From: Chanos chanos
Taxonomy: Eukaryota > Chordata > Actinopteri > Gonorynchiformes > Chanidae
Direction of reading: 5' to 3'
Assembly: GCF_902362185.1 (NCBI RefSeq)
Contig: NC_044503.1
Span: 8,697,457-8,761,456 of the forward strand
DNA length: 64,000 bases
Shown: positions 41,188-53,696 of the stretch, one piece after another
Numbering within the stretch: the first letter of the stretch is position 1
How the letters are laid out: every line of letters starts with the position of its first letter
Made by a program: the position numbers and the translations under genes
The notes under the pieces: generated by a model
Databases searched by the model: none
Told to the model about the DNA's origin: nothing
The model's input: the letters and a program-made list of their open reading frames with translations, nothing else

Positions 41188-44122
41188 TCAGGTGTAGCGT
41201 GGCATCTCGCACTGTTCACAGCGGTTCAAAGCTGGGTGATTGAGAAAAGTGCAGCTTTCACAGTTCCATTGAGCTCCTTCAAAATCCTCGTCCCTCTGGG
41301 CTCCACCCACAGGCTTGGAACCATGCCCTCGTTCAGCTACACAAACACAGAGAGAGAGAGAGAGGAAAGAAAAAAAAAAAAAACATCCAACATATGAGTC
41401 AGACAAATTTACTGTCTGATTCATCATGCACATTGTTTGCCCATAACAAGGAGCAGACGTATGTCAGATGCCTGCAGGGTCTACAGGGATTAGGCCACTG
41501 AGCTCAGACCTCTGGTCTAACAAAACAACAAGGGGGTGATGAAAACAGAGCAAAGGTGCCAAGGAACACAGCACTGCGACCTCTGGCCATATTATCTGAG
41601 TCATTTCACAGTTCAGTCTGTGGACAAGAGCTAAATTATACGCATTGCACTAAGGTTACCCAACCCCTGATACAGAACGTACACAGCAGACAACGGAACA
41701 CATTTATGAAGGAACTCACCTTTTTTTACATGAGGTTTTGGAGGTACAACTGGACCAGGCTGAATATTGTCATAAAAGTTGCTCATGGTTTTCGGGTCTA
41801 ACTTCCCTAAAAAAAAAAAAAAAAAAAAAAATCAAAAACTTGCCAATAGTAAAATGGATAGTCGCTCAATGTTTCATTTAATGACTTTAAAGGAAGAGAT
41901 GACTTTTTCTTATTCAAACGAGAGCAGGCATTGTGCGTGAATATGAAGCTGTGTACCTCTGGACTGCAGCAAGTCAGTTTCCTTCAAGGTGCAATCAATG
42001 TCAATTTGGAGCTGTCTGTTCAGGCTCCGCATCATGGTCATCTCTTCAGGCTAGACCCCAGACACACACACACAAACACACACACGCCCACCAATAAGGC
42101 TTTGCCAGCATTTCTAAAAAGAACTGCTTTCTCAGAATGAACTTGTCATACCTACTTGCTCACCAAAATGTATACTGTCAGGACAGTTTGATAAATAAAG
42201 AAATGCATTTGAAAAAAGAAATCTCCATTGGCATAAAATAACGACATGCGAAACACTTCGGACCCTTGGAATGAGGCTGCTGCTGTTGACGCGTCGAAAT
42301 CGTCTCTGCAGAACATCATACTCCATGTCGTTGACTTCCTGTTTGAGTTGTTCCAGCTTTTGTCTCTCTGCAAACAACTCTTTCATCAGGCGCTCCATTC
42401 TTGCCCTCTGGTGCAGCAAGAGAGCTGCAGAAAGACAAACAGCATTTAGCATGGAAAGGAATGCATGCAAGCTCTCTCAGTCACACATTAACTTACTTAC
42501 ACAGCTTAGCATAAGCAGATTCATACCCTGAGTGTATGCATAGTCATCGGAGCCGGAGCTGGAGCGCCGCGGCATGTGGCTGATCTGGCTGATGTTGCCT
42601 GGCAACACGGTTATGGGCAGAATCGGAGCGGGCGCGGCGTGGTGCTCCCCCTGGTCCACTATGTTGAGAAGAGAATCGGGCTCCACCACGGGAGGGGAAC
42701 CCGGCGGGCGCGAGGCCTGGCCCGGAGACATTTTGATCTTGAAGGTGTAGGCCGAGCTGGCGGGCTGAGGCGAGGAGGCCGGCCGGGGCCTCGCCGGGCC
42801 CTGGTGCAGGAACACTCCCGGGTGGAAGGAAGTCCCTGGTGGCCCGGTCATACTGATAGGACGTGATGGGGAACTGGGGGAGGGGCTGGTGGCCATGTAG
42901 AGTGCCCCCTGTGGAGGGTGCACGGGGGAACTGCTACGTGGCCGGGACACATCCAGTTTGATGTCAATCTGACTCTTCAGGGAGTTCTTGTTGGAGATGT
43001 ACGGCCTATAGGAGACAGATGGCTGCTGCTGGTAGGGCATATTAGGCAGCGTGGGGGGACTAATGGGTAAAAAGACATGGGGCGGCTGCTGCACCTGGTG
43101 CTGAGGTGAGCTATAGGGGGATGGGTATGATGGAGGGGTGTAAGGGGGCGGCTGGTAAACGCTGGCTCCAGACGAGGGCCACGGGGTAGGCTGGGGACTC
43201 TGCGAGGGGGAGGGACGGACATACAGGGTGCCCCCACTGTTAACATAGTGACTGGCAGGTATCTGGAGCGCCTGGGGGGCCGAGGGAATGTTTTGGGACA
43301 AGGTTACAGTGATTGGGTTCATGGTGTAGCGGGAGACGGGGGAGTAGGTGGGAGACATGCCTTGTATGGATGGAGGCGGTGTCGGGGTACTTGCTGAGCG
43401 TCCTTGGTCAGCCATAAAGAAGGGGTTGTAACCTGGAGAGGGAGCCATGGCAGGTGCGGAGTGCGGCTCTGGGAACACGCCTCTGTGGGGTTCAATGTGA
43501 CTGTCGCTGGAGCTGTGCACCAGGTGCCGTCCGCCAGCGTTTGTCTTGCCCCCTTCGGAGGGAGGGTAGGCCAAGCTGATGTGCAGCATGTTGTTTTGGT
43601 TCAAGCGGACCTCGTCTGGACTGTGATACTCCTCATACAGGTATCTGTTGCTCTCTTGAGCCAGTAGGTGGCAGCACACATCCAGGTTATTATTGTTCTG
43701 TGAAAAAATGGGAGGTATTCAGACCTAAGATAAACAACATCTAGAGCGCTAATCATTAGCCAGTACATAAAAATACATTGGTAAAACCAACCAGTTCAGA
43801 CCTGAGACTATGAGAAGTTAGTGTTCTCTCTGAATGGACCAGTAAAAGCATTCCAGTGACATAATTTAAAATCTAAACAAGAGTGAAACAGCAAAATCAT
43901 CTTGTGCTACAATATTTTCTTCAAATCTACAAGACAGGCCATGGTACCTATGCTGGTTAAGAGTGAACATTTTATCTTGTTATCAGTTTTAGCGTGGGAG
44001 AGTGTGTGTAAGCTATGCACCTGCAAAAGGCACTGCGATACCACCCCTTCAGGAATCTCTGGGAAGCGCTGTTTAAGGTCCTGCAGAATATGATAGTCCA
44101 ACTGAGGGCCTCCCTGCGCCAT
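41188..44122 (-). CDS. tab3: TGF-beta activated kinase 1 binding protein 3
   Basis: Adaptor that links Lys63-polyubiquitin to the TAK1 kinase in IL-1/TNF/NF-kB signalling. Exons in transcription order: 44021-44122, 42527-43697, 42264-42424, 41957-42050, 41720-41806, 41188-41336, giving 587 residues (human TAB3 about 712; the proline/serine middle is shorter). It starts [20 protein letters not shown], a CUE domain with the FPEIPEG signature, continued by [16 protein letters not shown] in exon 2. The long central exon is Pro/Ser-rich ([13 protein letters not shown]). A coiled coil follows (about residues 425-478, [12 protein letters not shown]), then [13 protein letters not shown]. The C-terminal NZF zinc finger (about 559-587) has NCESC and RCEQC as its Cys pairs and ends [16 protein letters not shown] and the Xp21-like neighbours favour TAB3 over TAB2. 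The donor at 42263 (GTCCGA) is weak. Confidence 0.95.
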
Positions 44123-45839
44123 CCTGAGCCCACAGAGAGAGTCACTCAGCCCACAGCCAGGAACAAGGCACCTGTCCTCCACTCTTCCCCTGAGGACAGT
44201 CATAAACAGAATACCAAGATCGTTGCTCACATCAGAGTCCATAGATCGTTCATCATATCAATGTGCAATTGCGTAACATCACGAGTTAAGAGACAACCAA
44301 GGTACATAAAGTCCACATAGATATGACTGCACTAATTGGAATCACCAACTACGCAGACATGTCATAATTGCTGGAGGAATATTTTATCTCTTGATTAAAT
44401 GCAGAACCGCTGCAGCGAGTATGGCATCGGCGCTCTCAGAAATGGAACGTCACGGCCAGGCTACGAAAATGGCATTAGCACACAATAAAAACCCTTCTTA
44501 AGTGCAATTTTTCTTCTTTACTGTCATGTAAGCACTTGTAAAAACTATGGGCCTCCAATGCTGAACATGAAAGCGTGTGCAAAACAGAAGCAGTAGATTC
44601 GGATGTGATGTTTGTTTGGTCATTTCACGGCTCCAGGCAACGTCTTGAAACCCGAGTCCCATTAAACCAATAGTGACATGAAGCCCGTTTTCAGTTCGGC
44701 ATGAACTGGATTTGAATCAAGTCAGTTAATCCTCAGCATTATTGACAATCCTATGTGCCAGTGATGCAAGACACGTATTGTTAACTAATACCTGCCATTC
44801 TATTCATTCCATGACAGCTGTGCAATCGTCTACAGGAATCATCAGCTAACGCTTTGTAGGATGAGTCGTCCGACGTAAGGGAAACGTTGCTGTCAATAAG
44901 CCAAGCTAGCGTACCTTGCATAGCAACACTACAGACAGCAGTATAAACAAAAATAACCAAACTGTACTTGCGCTGACTCACTTAAGTGAACTTGTCGTTT
45001 AGCATTAACACGGCAACATTTAATATTAACACTGGTACCGCTACTCGACTCCATACTAAAGACAACAACTAACATTGACTTACATACGTAATATCAACTC
45101 TATTCTTATGTTGTACGTTTTCCTGTAAGATGGCTTATTAGCAAGACCTGTTTGGTAACCCGAAAAGACGGCGGATCATGGCTGATCCGATAAGTGGTAG
45201 CTTGCTATTTTTATGACAAAGAAAGCGTTGGCTACAACTCCGTGGTTTGTTAGCAAACAAGCTATTACGCTCTTGCTGGGTAGCTTATAGTGGACATAGC
45301 GTTAGCCGCCGATGCCGTACGCATTATTATGGTCAGTGAACCTAGCAAGCTCTCTAGCTAACTTAACCTCGATACCCATTTCACAAAAGACATATCATAT
45401 TTATCAACCGTGCACAAAGCAATGCAAGGCTGTCAGCGCTATTTTGTTAAAAAAAAATAAAGCCAAGCTTGCCAACGTCAAAAGTGAACGTTGACGAGAT
45501 TAGCTAGGGTAGCTAGGCTGCTAACACCAATCAAAACGGAAATGCATTGCACAGACGGTGAAATCCATGAAAGTTTGCCCCTGTTTTCACAGAGACTTCA
45601 AATGCCACAAATATAATATACATATTTTTTAAACCTAAATATGTATGTGAAACAGGCAATATAAGTGGATTCGTTTTCCACTATTAAGATAGCTAACGTG
45701 TGTTAGCCCTTGTCTTACAGTTTAGCTTGGGTTACAGAGAACCACCCGGGTACTACTAGCAACCAAAACTGACAGCTAAAACCAAATTTTAAATAAGCTC
45801 GCAAGTATCTCAGCAGGTAAACATTCGCCGATAACATAC

Positions 45840-46020
45840 CATGGACCGGTTCTCCGATGCCATTTACGTCCACGCCGACTCTAAGGTATTCCGTTTCTAG
45901 GATATTTCCTTGATTGATAACGTGATCAATAATGTCAACCAGCTGGCTGGCTAAATCCTGTGATTTGTGCAGGTTCCAGGAATCACGTAGCTAACGCAGT
46001 CAAATGTCGCTAAAAACTAT
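45840..46020 (-). promoter_or_regulatory. Candidate 5'UTR exon and promoter of tab3
   Basis: On the minus strand CCATG|GTATGTTA gives a good donor with exon edge 45840. A matching acceptor (CTCAG at 44190-44191) lies 67 bp before the tab3 start codon. Joining them predicts a ~1.65-kb first intron. The upstream boundary is a guess. Confidence 0.4.
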
Positions 46021-46059
46021 CGTCCTCTACGTTTCAGTTTCAGGGTTGTGTTTAGCAAT

Positions 46060-49000
46060 GGTACACGTTCGCCACCTACTGAACTGGAGTTCTTAGTCAG
46101 TGATAACTGAGTGCTTTGTAGCTATATAGGCATTATTAATTGATCACAACTCGTTCTTTCTGTGCAAGAACTGCATAATCCCATGCTACGGGACGTCTAT
46201 AACCATTCAAAAACACCCAAACAATAGCTGAACTCTACATCTACCTGTTTGTTTAAAATATAACTACCGCAGTAGTACAAGAGGCAACCGAAGGGTCAGA
46301 AGTTTTTAAAATGTCCCAAGAATAATGCGTATTTATTACTGCAATGTAACAACTTTCTTTAACTTAATTTAACAATTACTACCCGAAAATAGGAGCTGTT
46401 TAAAATGAATTAAACCATACATCTGGCCATTAAAAGTGAAACTAAGCCTTTTAAAAAATTACCAGCCCCATTAAATTCTTGAGCGGTCTGATTCGTGTTT
46501 TGAGCTGCTCTTACTGTTCTCTGCAAGAGGACAAGGTATTGCAGAAGGTTTACATCAGAATCAACCCCCCCTGTTGGCGGATCGTTGGTCTTGCCCTCCT
46601 TCTCTGTGCCTCTCTGTAGCGTTGCTTCCTTTCCCATACCTATCTGTATACTTCAGTCTGGCCCTTACTGCAGACGAAGAAGAAAGCTAATGTGCTTTCC
46701 ACATAAAAGCACACCACTCTGTTACCTGAATGAAATGATGTGCTTCCTTTTTGCAATGTGAAGGTGTATACTATAGATTTTTTGCATCGAGAGCTTTTCC
46801 ATTAAGGTATGCTTTTTGAAAGCACAAGACAACAACAGAGACATTAAAAGAACATCCACTGTGAAAGAACATTTACAACTGAAGTCAGGCCATCTGTGGG
46901 ACAAAATCATTTCGTTTCAGGGTAGCAAATGACCAGATGCTTTATACCTGTAATGGTCTCTCTTAGGGAATTCTCATCTTAGAGCAGAGGAACTTTCAAG
47001 TAGCTATTGCTCTTGAGAAATTACGCTGCATTTTCATCCCAGGAGGGGAGTAATGGCTACTTTACCGTCAAAGCACTTCATCTTTTTGACTTGTAATCTC
47101 TGTGGAAGGTCATAGAATGTTCTTGGCTTCCTTTTAAAATCTACATTCACTAGTTTTTCCTCTTGTCATTTCAATCATGCAATATGCAAAAGTTGCAGGC
47201 TCACAAGGCTACATCATTTAAAGTGTTTATTATTATAGCTTATGTACAACCCGGGTCTTGTTCACTGGTTCCAATCTCTGACCCAGATCAAGATTCTGGA
47301 TCATGAGAAAGTTATTTGGAATTGATAAGTCAACTGCCGTTCTGAACACATGGGCGCTGAGCCACTTCTCACTTGTCACAGGCCTTAATATAGCCTGTCA
47401 CTGTAACTGATAGCACTGACATTAGTTATCTGTAAGCAGATATACAGAAGAAACAGAGGCTCCTTTAGAATTGGATCAAAGTTAGTGTTAGAGCATTAGC
47501 ATTGTAAAATGAATGTATTGTCTTGTCATGTTCCGTTGTGAAATTTTTCTTTAGTTCAGGTCAAACTGCCCATTCTGCAAGTACTAAGTTATGAGAGGGG
47601 AATAACATTTGAATGTATTGTAGAGTGGCACTGCAGTATAGCTCAGACAGTGTAAACATATTGTGATCCATGTTTAAGTCGTCTATTTTTGAGATGTAGT
47701 CATCTGTAACGCAGCCAACACAAGTGCACAAATCAGTTGTTTAGGTTAGAGATTGTGATGCTACAGACCAACCAAGATAAATGACAGAGGATGTGTCTCA
47801 TTAGAGTTGTGTCAAAAATAAATAAACCCAGATGAATAAGTGAGTTGCTGCATAAAACAGAATCATGAATCATCAGCTCTAATCCTTGTCTTATTCCTCA
47901 TTCTGACAAACTTTCCATCCAGACGGCAGCTCTCTGGAAAACCCACACCTGTTGTGGCACTAGAGCACCCACATGGTGAACCTGACAGCTGAATTCCCTG
48001 AGAGCGCATTGCTAATTACACTCAAATTACAGCTGGGACTGTATGGCATGTAATTGTGACATTGCTGCTTCTGATGGGAGTTGTAGTCTTTTTCTCAAAA
48101 CTCTGTAGTTCTTTGGGGTAGTGAGAGATCTAAGGACATTGGTATCTTAAAGAAAAGTTGACCTGCTTACCAACTTCTTAACTTATGTGATCAGAATGAA
48201 AAATTCACAGTGGTTGTTGTTTTTACATCAAATTTACATTTATTATTTCAATAAAAATGCACAACACATTGTCTCAATGACTGGTTTAATTGAAAGTTCT
48301 TATGTAACACAGGTCCTGAATATAAAATTCTGCCTCTACTACAGTACCACCACAGCTGCCTTCAAGAGCAGGACAGGTGTTTGGAAGCACAGGTCACAGT
48401 TCAGTCTCCCTGGGTTGTGACCTTTTGGATGATGGGTCACCAGTCCACGCGCACGTCTCTTTGTTGCATTTTTATTTTGCTTACTCAGCACTCTACAAGT
48501 CACTTTGTCCATTTTTTTTAGCCAGTTTTGGTCTACGAAGTTATCCCATAGAGGCAGAGGTCACTTTGTTTTATTATGAAAACATGAATCTGTAATTTTG
48601 TGTGTTTTTAAGGAGGTCGTTGTGTTTAACACATATGTGGTCAGGTGTATACAGTGAACTACAAAATTCTGTATTTTACCAGTATTTCTTGTGCTTTGCA
48701 TTCGAGGAATATTTATTTAGACATCAAATGAAAATAAGTCAAAATCTCTTGAACACAGAAGTTTTACTTAATTGACACATACAATTTAACTCATGAAAAC
48801 AGATCAAACGCACTTGAAGATATCAACTCAAGTCAGCTTATTCGAATGTAACCATTAGAGGGAGTAACACGCAGGAAAAGCAGTCTATCATGCAGACAAC
48901 TCCATTACAAATCAGATGCTCTAGAACCTCCCGTCAATACTCTGCCTGAGAGAGGCTGTTAAGAAAATAAGTGAGAGAGAGAGAGAAAGATAGAGTGAAG

Positions 49001-52000
49001 CAGCGTGAGGCTATGGATTCACACCTCATTAACGAGCAGACTTAATTAGGTCTGTTCAGTGACCCAGTTATACCCTTAACTACTGGAATGAATTTAACCA
49101 AATATTTTGGCTGTGCCAAAAATGACGTAGACGTGAAATCAGCTAAGAGGACAGGTTAGGAGATAAATCACCTTTAGCACGCTGTTCATTTCTCACTGTT
49201 GTCACACATCAGTGCCTCTGAGTAGATCATTCTGGCCTTTGCCGCAGCAGACAGACAGGATGACAAACGCTGACACTTGCTTTCTGGCTGGAGCGGTGCA
49301 AGTGCCACGCGGTGGCAGCTGAAGCTGTAGCCAGACCACACCAGGCTAGCTGTCTCTATGGCGCTGATCTCTGCTCACAGGTGTAGGGGCTATTTCAGGC
49401 TCTCTCTCCCCTTGTCCCCGCTCGTCGGTAAGGCCCCCATCCGGGACCACGCTGTGTGGCTTTTAGATTCATGGAACTTCATCCATATCACCGTCATAGT
49501 AAAGGAGGAAAACACTTGCTGTCCCTATAGCAACTTCTTTTTGTTTTTTGTTTTTTTGTTTTTATCAGGGAATATAATTTCATTTGGAGTAAGAAAAATG
49601 TTCCAGTGTAAAAATAAAGTAGTTATTGTTAGTCATTGTTTACTCTGCGTGCTACACTATGGAACGACTACACTGTTCCATGGCCTCATCTATTTGTCTT
49701 AAACCTTTTTAGTTTACCTACATTGCTTGCTCTCCGAGTGAACCAGTGTTTGAGAGACGACCCAGTTCAGAGATGGATGCATAGTAGGCCTCAGCTCAAG
49801 TTACAGCTCACAGGGGCTCTTGCTTTCATACTAAGGGGGGTTTCCAAACATCTCTTAAAGGACCTGCACCTCCTCTAAATGCATTAACTTCTTTTCCTTT
49901 TGTTAAACGAACACTTTGGTCAAATGATGTAAAGAAAGGGACAGAAAATTCTATCATCGCTTTCATGAACATGTCTTGGTTTGATCCAGCATATTCTGAC
50001 ATACACTTGGCTTAAAATAAATTCAGTTTTCCGACACTGAACTTTGCCTTACACTTCTGTTATTATTATCATTTCGCATCGGCTTAGTGGATTAAATGAG
50101 TTCAGATGAGCATTCAAGATTGCAGTATTTGTGCTGAAATTTATTGCATCAGGATGAATTCATGAGTCATGTTGTGTTAGGAGGCCAGGGACTCACCAGC
50201 TGTGCTTAGTCAGATCAGATGCACAACTGTTTCCAAATCACAGTGTACCTGTATCCACTTTACCACTGGAGAGGAGACATCTCTTATAAAACCACTGTTA
50301 CTGTTCTCTTATTGCAGGACAGCTGTATGTTTCTTTCTGTAGGTTAAAAAGGAAACAAAGACTAAGAGGTCTGTGCAAAGCACTTATAACACAAACGTCA
50401 TGTTTTGTTTGATGACTATGAAGCCTTCATTAGATTGTTCCACATCATCAAGAACATTGCACACAAATGTTTGGCGCTTTGAGATAGCCAGTGTGGTTTA
50501 TCACACAATGTTATGTGACAGTGATATGTGGGTCACTGCTGGCAAAATTAATGCCAGTCATTAGAGATAAGGCCTAGTGTCCCATGCAGACAACAACAGG
50601 CCAAGAGACAGAAATGCTTTTTGTAAATGGTTATTAAGAAAACTACAGTAAACCAGTCTTTATGTACCAAACTGAGCACTCAATTAATGCTCATGTAAAC
50701 TCTTCATATGCTTGCCTATGAATATGAAATATGTCCGCGGGGTATCGTCACATTGTCCGAACCACGTCAAAATCCTTCTTACGGAACTTTTTGAGGCAAC
50801 ACAGTAAATGACTTTAGACCGCTTCACAATCCTCAGAGTGAAATTCGCAAAGACACATTGTTTACGTATTGGTAAATAAATAAGGCAGAGTAGTTGCACA
50901 CAGAGAGAGACGGACAAATAGGAAAGACCGTGCGTGTGTAGTGCGACAGCTGAGGCTGTTGGTGGATCGCTTGGAATGCGGTAGACGGCCAGAGTAACGG
51001 TACTTTTATGGATAGCGCTAAACGCTTAGTAACTTCACTCATTCGACTTTGAGTCCTCGCGCAGAGAACGGAATAGCCTCGTGTCTACACCTTGGGAATT
51101 TGGATTTGCCCTTTGTGTTATCTCAGGAACCTCCATTCTGAGAAAATCTTATGAAAGACAGAGGGAGGATATTGCTTAGTAAGAGGTAATGCATTTAAAA
51201 ATTATTATTATTATTTTTATTATTTTAGTTTTCATCATTAAAGAACCCATGTCTTTGATGAGGATGCCTAGGTTATCACAGAAATATTAAAATATTTTTT
51301 TTCTTTTAGTGTTGCCAGTGCAAAACAGTTTCATGAAAATTTGTTTTCTGCAAGAAATGGAAATGCTGCTTAGCTGCATTCAAAGAACAAACGTTAGATG
51401 CAACCAAATTACAAATCTGTGTAGGACATAAGTGAGAATTTTAATGAAAGATATCTGTGTAATAATTTAGATCTTCATTTCCACTGCTTGAAAGAGAAAT
51501 TGCTTTACTTTGTCAGAGAGAAACAGAAACTTACACAAAAGCAGATAAATTAGTTTAATTAAATATGTGCTGGGAAATATGTTACATATAACGTATTATG
51601 TTTTTTTTTCTTTTTTCTTTTTTTAACAAAGACAAGGTGGCTTTCATTTTCAATAAACTATCACAATATTTGGTGACAGCTGAATTTGCTTACGTTAGCC
51701 AGAAATAGGTAGAAACTTCCACAGGCCTGTATTTATAGGTTAAGTGTGATTCAGAAGGCAGGTCAACTAATCTTGGACAAATGTTGAGTGGACAGATCAG
51801 ACCTTTTCCAGTATCCAGATGTCGGCTGGGTCTCAAAGATGCTGGAGATGAATCATATCATTTGATGTGCAGTGACAGAGTTTGTGTGACATTTTAAATG
51901 TCTAAATCTCGCTGAATGATACTCAGTAAATATACACATACAATGAGTCCAACTAGTCTCTGAACTAAACTCTGGGCAGAATAACTGTTTCGACTACATT

Positions 52001-52859
52001 TAGGTCCAGAGGGAAATGCTGCCGGTAGTGAACTCTTGATTCTAGACGCTTCAGTTACTGTTGAACTCCCTCAACACCCTTGCTAATGGTTTAATTAAGC
52101 ATACCCATTAAGAACTTTACAGAAGCAAAGCTTATGATAACATTCAATTATTTAGATTGTTCCACTACAAAAGTATTTTGCCCAGGCCCTCCTTAGAGGA
52201 CCACGGTGACTATCCTAAACTGTGAACACGACGGATTCTGTAGTATCTGTTCAAGTGGTTAAACACACTAAACCTCAGGAAGATAAGTGCACAATAAAGA
52301 ATGTGAAAGTAGAAAATACAGGAAACAAAATCGATAACTTCTATGGCAGAACTTTTCTGCATGTTCATCCTGCTCTGAAACAGCAGAATAACATCATATG
52401 GTTAAGTAAGGAGACTTGATTAGATACCATAGTGTCAGCATTTCCTCCATAAGAGCATCAGGTTGCAGTTTGTGAAATATGGGTTATGACTGTTAGACAG
52501 TTTTAAAACTGAACAGTTGATGGAAATGTCAGCGATGCACACATCATACTTTGTAGGGTTATTAGTAGAGGTCGTAATAAAATGGTAATATGGACCAACC
52601 CAGTGTATGTTATCCAAAATGGAATTGTGGTATATGCCATATTTCCGCAGTGGTCTACCTTACATAAATGTGTATTTTACTCGTAGGAGAGAACCTAAAG
52701 GGTTATAGATGATCTGAACTCACTAAAACACAATAAGACTGGCGAGGATGCTGATCCAGATTATAAATATACTGTACGGCGTTTTTATTTCACTCTCTGT
52801 GGTGTAGTATTGCACTCTGAGAAATGAGATACCCCTTTGAGGAGGAAAAACACCTAGAA
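46060..52859. other. Gene-free interval between tab3 and nexn
   Basis: About 6.8 kb of AT-rich DNA. Open frames are short and resemble nothing I know. Non-coding points of note are a ZNF143-like site at 48073-48088 and a short (GA)n tract near 48973. I see no LINE, LTR or tRNA gene. Confidence 0.5.
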
Positions 52860-53080
52860 ATGTCCTCCGCGGTGCTCTGGGCCATTATGTCAAGGGGCTG
52901 AAGTGTACCGTGTGGGTGCTGCTGACCGACCTCCCCTCCAGCCGGCCGCATAACTCTCATCCAAAATAGCCGTGATCACATGTCCCGGACACAGAAGTGG
53001 GATATAATTAGGGTCTGGATATTGTGCTGTGTCCCATCCCGATGAGGGCAGTCCTCCACCGCCCCCCCCCCCCCCTCTCC
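52860..53080 (+). promoter_or_regulatory. GC-richer block upstream of nexn with CArG-like site
   Basis: A compact GC-richer segment in otherwise AT-rich DNA, about 0.5-0.7 kb before the nexn ATG. It contains CCAAAATAGC (52961-52970, one base from the SRF consensus CCWWWWWWGG), TAATTAG, and ends in a run of C residues (53061-53074). Nexilin is a muscle gene, and SRF/myocardin-type regulation is expected of that class. Enhancer or promoter function is inferred. Confidence 0.35.
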
Positions 53081-53570
53081 CCTCCAAAACCCAACCCCCC
53101 ACTTCCTCCACTTGTATCTTCTGACATTGTAACAAATGTCTTACTGAAAGTTCTTTAACTCTTCATCTGTACTAAATACTACATTTTTTTCACAACTTAT
53201 TTTTGTGGGTGCAAGTGACTACGTTTTCGCTTCTACCAGGATGTAAACACAGATCTGATAAACTCATGCAGTCTCTTATAGCTCAGTGTAGCAGTGTTCA
53301 CACCTCAGACTTTACAAGGAACTAAAACCTGTCCAGTTTCCTGTGATTCTGTCATCGTCTCCAATTTCAAAATACAAACAAGACTATAATCACACTCTGA
53401 ATACCAAATCAATAAAAAAAAATTCTGAAAAAAAAACTCTTAGAGAGATACTGACTGTAGCCTATATTTCTCATGCTTAGACAATTGCTCAATATAGACC
53501 TCTCTCCTTATTTAGGCTTCATCAAAGGATTTCACCATAGGCCCTGTCATCGTGTCTAAGAGGAGAAAAC

Positions 53571-53696
53571 ATGACCGATGTGGCAAGCATGACCGATGTG
53601 GTGGACCAGAACAATGTAGGAGACATGACCGATGTGGGCTGCATGACTGAAGAAGCAGATATGAACGGTGTGTCAGATATAACTGAAGAGACTAAG
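53571..53696 (+). repeat. Seven 18-nt (hexapeptide) repeats in nexn exon 1
   Basis: The coding sequence steps in 18-nt units: [42 protein letters not shown]. The first, second and fourth units share ATGACCGATGTGG. The repeat stays in frame and makes up the start of the N-terminal extension. It resembles the MSDVAM stretch at the end of the same exon. Confidence 0.85.

Noticed and set aside
43404-43667. Plus-strand open frame opposite tab3
   Set aside because: Antisense shadow of the large tab3 exon, with no independent support.
49358-49878. Two overlapping plus-strand frames (114 and 80 codons) in the gene-free interval
   Set aside because: Composition is that of random AT-rich sequence, there is no splice-site context and no family resemblance.
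53507-53517. CCTTATTTAGG as a true SRF site
   Set aside because: The A/T core is seven bases rather than six, so it does not fit the CArG consensus; kept only as a side note to the upstream block.
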